Assembly (NCBI GenBank): GCA_023101885.1
Contig: JALPQD010000142.1
Coordinates: forward strand, 1,154,125 to 1,218,124
Source: Typhlomys cinereus
Lineage: Eukaryota > Chordata > Mammalia > Rodentia > Platacanthomyidae
Direction of reading: 5' to 3'
Length of the DNA: 64,000 nt
Of this stretch, positions 57,354-64,000 are shown one piece after another. Each line of letters opens with the position of its first letter. Position 1 is the stretch's first letter. Position numbers and translations under genes: made by a program. The notes below the pieces were generated by a model, which worked only from the letters and a program-made list of their open reading frames with translations, made no database searches and was not told the DNA's origin.

Positions 57354-59130
57354 GAGTTTTGGATCGGTTTATATGGTGAATTACATTTATTGATTTGCAT
57401 ATGTTGAACCAACCTTGTGTGCCTGGATAAAGCCTACTTGATCTCTGTGAATGATCTTTTTGATATGTTTTTGAATCCGATTTGCTACGACTTTGTTGAG
57501 AATCTTTGCATCTGTGTTCATCAAAGAGATTGGCCTATAGTTTTCTTTTTTAAGTGTATCTTTATTGGGTTTTGGGATTAAGATGATATTAGCTTCATAG
57601 AAAGAATCTGGTAGTGTTCCTTCCTTTGCTATTTGATGGAACAGTTTAAGGAGTATTGGTGTTATTTGTTCCTTAAATATCTGCTAGAACTCTGTGCTGA
57701 ATCCATCTGGTCCAGGACATTTTTTGGTGGGAAGATTCAAGATTACTTCATCTATTTCCTCATATGTTATAAGACTATTTAAATAATTCACAACTTCCTG
57801 ATTCAATTTAGGTAAGTTGTGCTTACTTAGGAATTCATCCATTTCTTTGGACTTATCAAATTTCACAGAGTATAAGTTTTTGAAATATGACCTTATAATT
57901 CTCTGAATTTCTTGGGTATCAGTAGTCATAACTCCATTTTCATTTCTAATTTTGTTAATTTGGGGTTTCTCTCTCTTGTTTTTGTTTAATTTAGCTAAGG
58001 GTATATCAATCTTATTGATTTTTTCAAAGAACCATCTTTTTGACTGGTTGATTCTCTGTATCATTTTCCTAATCTCAATTTTGGATATTTCTCCCCTGAT
58101 TTTGCTAATCTCCTCTCTTCTACTGCTTTTGGGGTTGGATTGCTCTAGTGTCTCTAAAGCTTTAAGCTGCATTGTTAAGTTATTTACTTGTCATGTTTCT
58201 ATTTTTTTTTTTTGATGTAGGCATTAAGAGCTATGAACTTACCTCTTAAGGACAGCTTTCATTGTGTCCCAAAGATTTTGATAAGTTGTATTTTCATTAT
58301 CGTTTGCTTCCAAGAAATCTTGAATTTCCTTCATAATTTTTTCCTGAATCCAATTCTCATTCAGCATCTAGTGTTTAGTTTCCAGAAGTTAGTGTGTTTT
58401 CTGTTGTTTGTTTTGTTGTGGATGTCAAGCTTTAGGCCACAGTGGTCTGATGGAGTACAGGCTAGAATTTCAAGTTTCCTGTATATGTGGAGATCCGTTT
58501 TGTGGCCCAATATGTGATCTATTTTGGAGAAAGTTCCGTGTGCTGCTGAGAAAAATGTGTATTATTTGGTGTGTGGATGAAAAGTTCGATAGAGATATGT
58601 AAGGTCCATTTCAGTAAGAGTTTGATTAAGTTCCAATGTGTCTCTGTTAAGTTTTCGACCTTTTGATCTATTCCATGTTGAGAGGGCAGTATTGAAGTCC
58701 CTAAGAATGATCATTTTGGGGTTGATTTCTTGCTTTAGACGTTGTAGCCTTTTCTTAACGAATGTGGAGGAACCCTATTAGGTGCATATATGTTCAGTAT
58801 TGTGAAGTCTTCCTGGTGAATTGTACCTGTGACTAAAATGCAGTATCCATCTGTGTCCCTTATGATTTTTTTTGGTTTGAAGTCCACTTTGTCCAATAGA
58901 ATAATAGCTACCCCTGCCTGTTTCTTGGTTCTATTAGCTGGCAAAACTTTTGACCAGCCTTTTATTTTTAGGATGTGCCTATCTTTTGTTATGAGATGAG
59001 TTTCCTGAAGGTGGCAGATTGATGGGTTGTGATTTTTAATCCAAGTTGGCAATCTGTGTCTCTTGATTAGTGAGTTAATTCCATTGACATTTAATGTTAT
59101 AATGGGGAAATTACTTTTAATTCTGGACAC
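57354..59130 (-). pseudogene. Old L1 ORF2, N-terminal part (endonuclease to reverse transcriptase)
   Basis: Minus-strand frames give the endonuclease start [19 protein letters not shown] near 59,130 with N14 and E43 kept. After a break, there is a linker and reverse-transcriptase start with [17 protein letters not shown] near 57,690. Frameshifts and stops separate the pieces. The frame continues at 49,889 across the younger L1. Compared with the younger copy it has more breaks, which agrees with its older age by nesting. Confidence 0.92.
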
Positions 59131-59160
59131 TTTTTATGTTTAGCGGCTTTCATAAGTGTA

Positions 59161-60541
59161 TTATTTAGCTTCCCTTTTGTCCTCCTGGATACACTTGTTC
59201 TTTTCTTCAAGCTTGAGTATCATTTCTAGTATTTTTTGAAGGCCTGGTTTGGTAGACATGTAAGCCTTCAAGTTTTCTTTGTGCTGGAAAAGTTTTCTTT
59301 CCCCTTCAATCATGACAGATAGTTTTGTGGGGTATATCAGCTTGGGTTGACAGTTTTGCTCATTGAATACTTGAAGTATGTCTCTCCAAGCTCTTCTTGC
59401 TCTTACTGTTTCCATTGGGAAGTCATTTGTTATTTTAATAGGTTTACCTTTAAAAGTGACTTGTTTTTTTCCCTCGAAGCTCTCAGCACCTTTTCTTTGT
59501 CTTGAATGTGGAGTGTTTTAACTATTATTTGCCATGGTGAGTTTCTATTTTGGTCATATCTGCTTGGGGTGCAAAATGCCTCTTGTATTTGGATGGGCCT
59601 CTCATTCTTTAGATGAGGAACATTTTCCTTTATGATAATTTGAAAAATTTCCTCAGGTATGGTATTTTTGGATTCTTGTTCTGGCATTCTATGAATGTGC
59701 ATGTTAGGCTTCTTTAGGGTGTCCCATTACTCTTGAATGTTTCAAGTATCTTTTTGACTTTAACAACCTCTTCCATTGAGGTGATTAATGCTTCTACTTT
59801 GTCTTCAAGATCTGAAATTCTATTTTCTGCTTTGTTAGTTCTGCTAATAAGACTCTCTTGAGTTCTGGAGTGAGGATAACTTGTCTTTTAGTCCAATTTT
59901 AAGCTCTACTTGAGACTGTTTAACTGTTTATGCCTATTTTTGTTTCTTGAACTGTTTTTCTTATCTCCTCCAAGTGTCTGTTGTGTTCCTGTTCAAAGTG
60001 GTTGATGTGGTTACTTAACTCCTCCTGGATTTCCTCTTTCATAGTCTCGATCATGGTAATGATTATGCTTTGAAAGTCATTATCTTGGGCCTGGCTTTCT
60101 TGGCTATTTTCTGGGAATTTGTTCTGGTTGGAATCTATCATTATGGGGTTAATTCTGTCGGTGGGAGATTTGTTTTCTTAAGATTTTTTTTTTAAAGGAG
60201 AAGTGTTTTTTTTAATTTTTTAATTTATTATTTATTCAATTGTGTGTGTATGCGTGTGTGTGTATGTATGTATGTGTGTAGAACCACGGACGAATTCGGG
60301 AACCACCATGGACCGCCTCCACCTCCTCCTTGTTTACTCTGCCCCAGGATTCACAGGCTCCGCCCTACCAGGACCAGAAGCGCAGGCTGCCCCTGCTTCT
60401 GCCCGGCGTCTATACGTGGGATCTAGGATCCAAACTCAGGACCTTCTGCCTGCAAGGCAGAGGTTTAATCCCTGAGCCACTTCTCCAGCTCCTGTTTTCT
60501 TGGGTTTTGTTTCTCATGGATATGCACTTTGACTTGGGTAT
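59161..60541 (-). pseudogene. Old L1 ORF1, start codon lost and split by a SINE
   Basis: Three minus-strand frame fragments cover the C-terminal part (RRAWRDILQVFNEQNCQP), the RRM-like part (MHIHRMPEQESKN) and the N-terminal part (MIDSNQNKFPENSQE). The codon aligned to the younger ORF1 start (60,541-60,539) reads ATA rather than ATG. A SINE interrupts codons near the N terminus at 60,180-60,492. Confidence 0.9.
60180..60492 (-). mobile_element. Young B2-superfamily-like SINE inside old L1 ORF1, 9-bp TSD
   Basis: The minus strand runs from GGAGCTGGAGAAGTGGCTCA through CCACGTATAGACGCC to a tail GTTCAATTG-type/poly(A) complement. It carries the GAGTAAACAAGGAGGAGGTG subtype block. TSD TGTTTTCTT at 60,171-60,179 and 60,493-60,501. 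Removing it joins ORF1 sequence collinear with the younger L1. Confidence 0.92.
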
Positions 60542-61348
60542 TGTTGTTTTATCTCTTAAGACCTTCTTTCAGTTTCTGCATGTTTTTGACTGAACTGAAT
60601 TAGTTGGTATTACTACTCTTGAGCAGTTATTACTAGTGTTTGCCTTGGAGTTGGGTACGCTTGTCTGTTGTTATTGTTATTTCCTTGATGAGGCTATTAG
60701 ACTGTTAGTACATCAATTAAGTCAGGTTTATTGGACAGGGGGTGAATATTAGTATGGTAGTACACTTTTATGATTTAGTAGATTTAGTACTTTGGTGATA
60801 TGTGAGGGTGAATGGCATAGTCCCTGAAGTTGTATATGTTTTGGGGGTGGCTATATGGAAAAGTTAATCTTCAGTGGTTAATAATTGACAGGAACAAGAT
60901 GGTAAAAAGGGGTTTACTTATCTTTGGGCTGGATGTGAAGAATCTCTCACTCATGATAGAATGATTTTAGAGGACTTCAGATATATGGCCTTTGTCCCCT
61001 AGAGCTTTGGTTGGGTTTTCTTTGGACTCTGTTGAATTCTGAGGAGCAGTGTGTCCTCCCTGGACAGGGAGAGTCCCAGGTGGAAAGGGCAGAGGTGCAG
61101 TTTACCTGGGTTCTGGGGTGTGGCCTAGTGGCCCTCCCTATTCCGGAACAAGCTGGGTGCTGCTCTAGCTGTCTGATGGGAGGAGCTGGGATGAACGGGT
61201 GACCCACCTGGGGGATAGGGGTGAGTTGGGAAGATTTACCTGAGGAGCAATATGTCCTCCCTGGACTGTGAGCGTCCCTGGCAGGCAGAAAGGGCAGAGG
61301 TGCTGATGATAGCGCACTTCACCTGTAACCTGGGGTGTGGCCTAGTCT
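60542..61348 (-). promoter_or_regulatory. 5'UTR of the old L1 with two tandem monomers
   Basis: A unit starting GAGGAGCAGTGTGTCCTCCC at 61,041 recurs as GAGGAGCAATATGTCCTCCC at 61,242, a period of 201 bp. Both contain AAAGGGCAGAGGTGC and CTGGGGTGTGGCCTAGT. The outer copy is truncated at the element's 5' end (61,348). Less GC-rich than, and unrelated by eye to, the younger L1's monomers. Confidence 0.85.
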
Positions 61349-61357
61349 CAAGTTTTC

Positions 61358-61685
61358 TATGATTAAAGTTTCAGTTGCTTTTCCATTTGCTTCTACAGAA
61401 TGCTGAAGTTAAATTTAACACAATGGAAATACATTCATTAATAAACTTTTAACAGTATTGTTAAATAAACAATTAATGAATTTGTAATTTTAGAATCCTT
61501 GCGGATTGACCTATTTGTATGCCTATAAGCAATTACGGAAGTGTCTACCATCACCTAGCCTCTGTCACAGACTGGGTTAAACTTTAGGTTTTTTGACAAG
61601 CCAACAGGTAAAAATGTTATTCATGTGACTTTAATTTGTATTTTTTTTATTGTGATTGAGGTTGTGTTCCTTCTTAAAAATTTAT
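61358..61685. other. AT-rich host sequence beyond the old L1
   Basis: The pre-insertion neighbour of 46,746-46,803. Nothing recognised. Confidence 0.45.
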
Positions 61686-61696
61686 TTATATTTTTG

Positions 61697-61992
61697 GGGC
61701 TGGAGAGGTGGCTCAGGGGTTGAGCCTCTGTCTTGCAGGCGGAAGGTCCTGAGTTCGGATCCTAGACCCCACGTATAGACGCCGGGCGGAAGTGGGATGG
61801 ACTGTTTCTGGTCCTGGTAGGGCAGAGCCTGTGAATCCCAGGGCAGAGTAAACAAGGAGGAGGTGGAGGCGTTCCATGGTGGTTCCGGAATTCATCCGTG
61901 ATTCTACACACACACACATACACATACACATACACGCACACACACATGCACATACGCACAATTGAATAACAATAAAAAATTTTAAAAATTAA
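61697..61992 (+). mobile_element. Young B2-superfamily-like SINE with 11-bp TSD
   Basis: Head GGGCTGGAGAGGTGGCTCAG, B box GAGTTCGGATCC, CACGTATAGACGCC, the GAGTAAACAAGGAGGAGGTG subtype block, a CA-rich tail and an A-rich end. TSD TTATATTTTTG at 61,686-61,696 and 61,993-62,003. Confidence 0.92.
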
Positions 61993-62019
61993 TTATATTT
62001 TTGACAGATGAGATATGTT

Positions 62020-62475
62020 TCTGTCCATGACATCTCCCCTGTCTTCCTGTCTCTCCCCTTCTTTTACCAATCCATCCCTGTCCCTCCTGCCCTCCTGCAT
62101 GTGTGGACCACAGGGTACCTAGGCTAGTAAGGGACCTTGTCTCTGTGGCAGTGTAAGTGGGATTTCAGCGGGTGATCCCACAATTGGTGAAGTCCCCCTT
62201 CACTTGTCCAGCACCTGGCCCTAGGATTCCCACTGTATGTAATTGTTTCTCCTGGGATTCCAATTGGTTCATGGGAGGCAGCCACTGTGTAGATCTGGTG
62301 GGCGCAGATCTTATTGCAGTGAGCTTCTGGACACAGCTGCACTGTCATACTGGGGTGTCTTGGCTGATACTACACTGCCCCATCATTAGGCTCTCACAAG
62401 CTTACCACCCACTCTTCTGCAAGGTTCCCTGACTCTTGGAATAAAGAGAGATTTGGAATACCTGTTTAGGTTGTG
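62020..62475 (-). mobile_element. Old L1 3'UTR fragment
   Basis: Contains CCCATCATTAGGCTCTCACA, AGCTTACCACCCACTCTTCT, then GCAAGGTTCCCTGACTCTTG, aligning in order to the minus-strand L1 3'UTR at 47,280-47,345. Much more diverged than that copy. Confidence 0.7.
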
Positions 62476-62775
62476 TGGAATGCCTGTTTAGGGCTGAGCA
62501 TTCTATGGCCACTGGTCAGTTGTGGTTTTCTCCCTCACTAATCTTCCATTGCAATAGGCTGAAACTTGTTTGAATGGTGCAATCTTTTCTTCTCTATGGA
62601 TATAATGAGAGGTATTTAGATGGTGGGTTACTATCAGGCATTAATTGCTAATACTAAGATATCTGTTCCTGTATAGTGGCTATTTTCTCTCCCTCCACTG
62701 TTATTTGAACAGGTTTATAGTATCAGTATGTGTTTCCTGGCATTAAGGGGAGGGGGGAAGAAACTACTTCTTTTC
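62476..62775. other. No recognised feature
   Basis: Short gap of mixed sequence between two L1 remnants. Confidence 0.4.
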
Positions 62776-64000
62776 TCTTTTTTGTTATTACATTTTTTTT
62801 GCCTAGTTATACAAATTCAATAAGTACCCCTTTTTTCTTCTTCCTTCTCCTTTCCCCTTGTTGTTTCCAATTCCACTCTCCCTCCTTCCCATTCCCCCCT
62901 CCTTTAACCCTTTTCCTTCCCTCCTCCTCTCTTGGTTCTTCCTACTTTCTCTCTCCCATCCTCTATAGCATCTGCTGAATTTCTCTCTGAATCATCTACA
63001 CTAGTGATGTTTCAGAACTCAGTGGCATAGCTTGGGATCCCTTTTTGGGCTGTCTGCTAGTATGAGATTCCCCAACTTCTAACTATGTTCCATGCCCATT
63101 CTTCCCTTTCCTTTAAAACTATTCTTGCATTGATCACTTATTCATCTCTTTGCCCATATTCTTTTGTCTCCACTCTTTTGTGGGTCTTCCTTCCAAACTC
63201 CCCACCTCTTATGTTCCTTTGTAGTATGTAGGTTATAAAAGTTTCTGTTTGATTATATCATTCTGAAGGTTTCATGCTAGGATCTACTTTTAAGAGAGAA
63301 CATGTGGTGTCTGATTTTGGGATACTTCACTCAGTATAATATCTTCTAGTTTCATCCATTTACTAGCAAATTTCATTAATTCATTTTTCTTGACATGTTG
63401 ATAGTATTCCATTGTGTATATGTAATACATTTTTCATTACTACTGTTTTCATTCATCTACTGTTGGACATCTGTGTTGGTTTCATTTGTTTGCTATTGTG
63501 AACAGAGCTGCTATGTACATGGATGTGCATATGCCTCTGTAGCAAGACACAGTGTTCTTTGGGAATATTCCCATAAGCAGTATAGCTGGATATTAAGATA
63601 TTTCAACTTTTAACATTTTTAGGAACCTCCATAATGATCTCTGAAGGGGTTGTATAAGTTTGAAATCCCACAACCAATGTATGAGGGCTCCTTTCTCCCC
63701 ACATCCTTGCTAACATTTGTTGTTGTGTTTTGTATTTTTGCCATTCTGACTTTCCATTCTCAGAGGTGGTTTGAATTTGCATTTCCTTATTGGCTAGAGA
63801 GGTGGAGCAATTTTTAAAATTTTAAAATGTGTTAAACATTTGAATTTCATTCTGTAAAAAGTTTGCTTTTAGTTTTAAGGGCCATTTTTTTAAATTGGGC
63901 TGTATACTTCTTTGATATCTAATTTTTTGAGTTCTTTGTATACTCTGGGTATTAATGCTTTGGTAGATATGAGGTTAGTGAAGATTTTCTCCCATTCTGT
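62776..64000 (-). mobile_element. Old L1, 3'UTR and ORF2 C-terminus, running off the window
   Basis: Plus strand begins with a T run and CCTAGTTATACAAATTCAAT (L1 3' terminus complement). A C/T-rich tract follows at 62,820-62,990. Then, from about 63,300, comes the complement of ORF2: GGGATACTTCACTCAGTATA, TTTGCTATTGTGAACAGAGC and GGTTAGTGAAGATTTTCTCC, matching 47,940-48,610 at lower identity. The polypurine strand and ORF2 are both decayed. It continues beyond 64,000. Confidence 0.85.

Larger units (their letters stand above)
46813..61348 (-). mobile_element. Old full-length L1, split by a younger L1 and a SINE
   Basis: 3' end at the left (TTTA-rich tail 46,813-46,860), ORF2 stop at 47,892, interrupted at 49,889/57,354 by the younger L1, then ORF2 start near 59,130, ORF1 (59,161-60,541, itself split by a SINE) and a 5'UTR up to 61,348. 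The flanking direct repeat CAAGTTTTC is at 46,804-46,812 and 61,349-61,357. Removing both inserts leaves about 6.8 kb, a full-length L1. It is inactive: ORF1 start ATG is ATA, and both ORFs carry stops and frameshifts. Confidence 0.9.

Noticed and set aside
1..64000. A novel multi-gene system such as a defence island or biosynthetic cluster
   Set aside because: No set of adjacent intact genes exists. Every long recognisable frame belongs to an L1, and the remaining frames are short or compositional.

Overview
The window is mammalian nuclear DNA from a rodent. It is AT-rich and CpG-poor, contains no host protein-coding exon I can recognise, and is dominated by interspersed repeats. The rodent call rests on SINEs resembling B1, B3 and B4, MaLR-type LTRs, and LINE-1 (L1) elements with tandem 5'UTR monomers. 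At least twelve copies belong to a long-bodied tRNA-derived SINE whose head is like that of the B2 superfamily. It is not the mouse or rat B2/ID consensus, so a non-murid rodent is likely. A jerboa-like dipodoid is my best guess, and it is only a guess.

Positions 1-31,500 hold scattered SINEs, MaLR and MLT1-type LTR remnants, two short 5'-truncated L1 tails with target-site duplications (TSDs) at 469-645 and 27,193-27,724, and many microsatellites. Two purine-rich blocks (18,600-18,960 and 20,945-21,770) are each followed by a pyrimidine-rich block. The second is unusually CpG-rich. A 155-bp segment is directly duplicated at 24,091 and 24,793.

Positions 31,514-33,593 hold a minus-strand MaLR-type element: partial 5' LTR, tRNA-Leu-like primer binding site, about 1.4 kb non-coding interior, polypurine tract and full 3' LTR. 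It is followed by an L1-like 3' tail with A-tract and flanked by a 16-bp TSD. That is the signature of an LTR-element transcript copied by L1 machinery rather than by retroviral integration. A solo LTR of the same family at 41,449-41,794 has the conventional 5-bp TSD.

Positions 46,813-61,348 are a nested set of insertions. An old full-length minus-strand L1 (TSD CAAGTTTTC) is split by a younger full-length plus-strand L1 (19-bp TSD, 49,871-49,889 and 57,335-57,353). Each L1 carries its own SINE insertion. The younger L1 carries about 690 bp of non-L1 sequence between its own 3' end and the terminal poly(A), which is a 3' transduction. Both L1s are dead. The younger retains its endonuclease, reverse-transcriptase and zinc-knuckle signature residues but has nonsense codons, frameshifts and the SINE. 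The two L1s have unrelated 5'UTR monomers.

The right end (62,020-64,000) holds older minus-strand L1 remnants that run off the window. I found no CRISPR array, prokaryotic gene, rRNA or functional tRNA gene, and no new multi-gene system. What merits a second look is the retrotransposition history, not a pathway.
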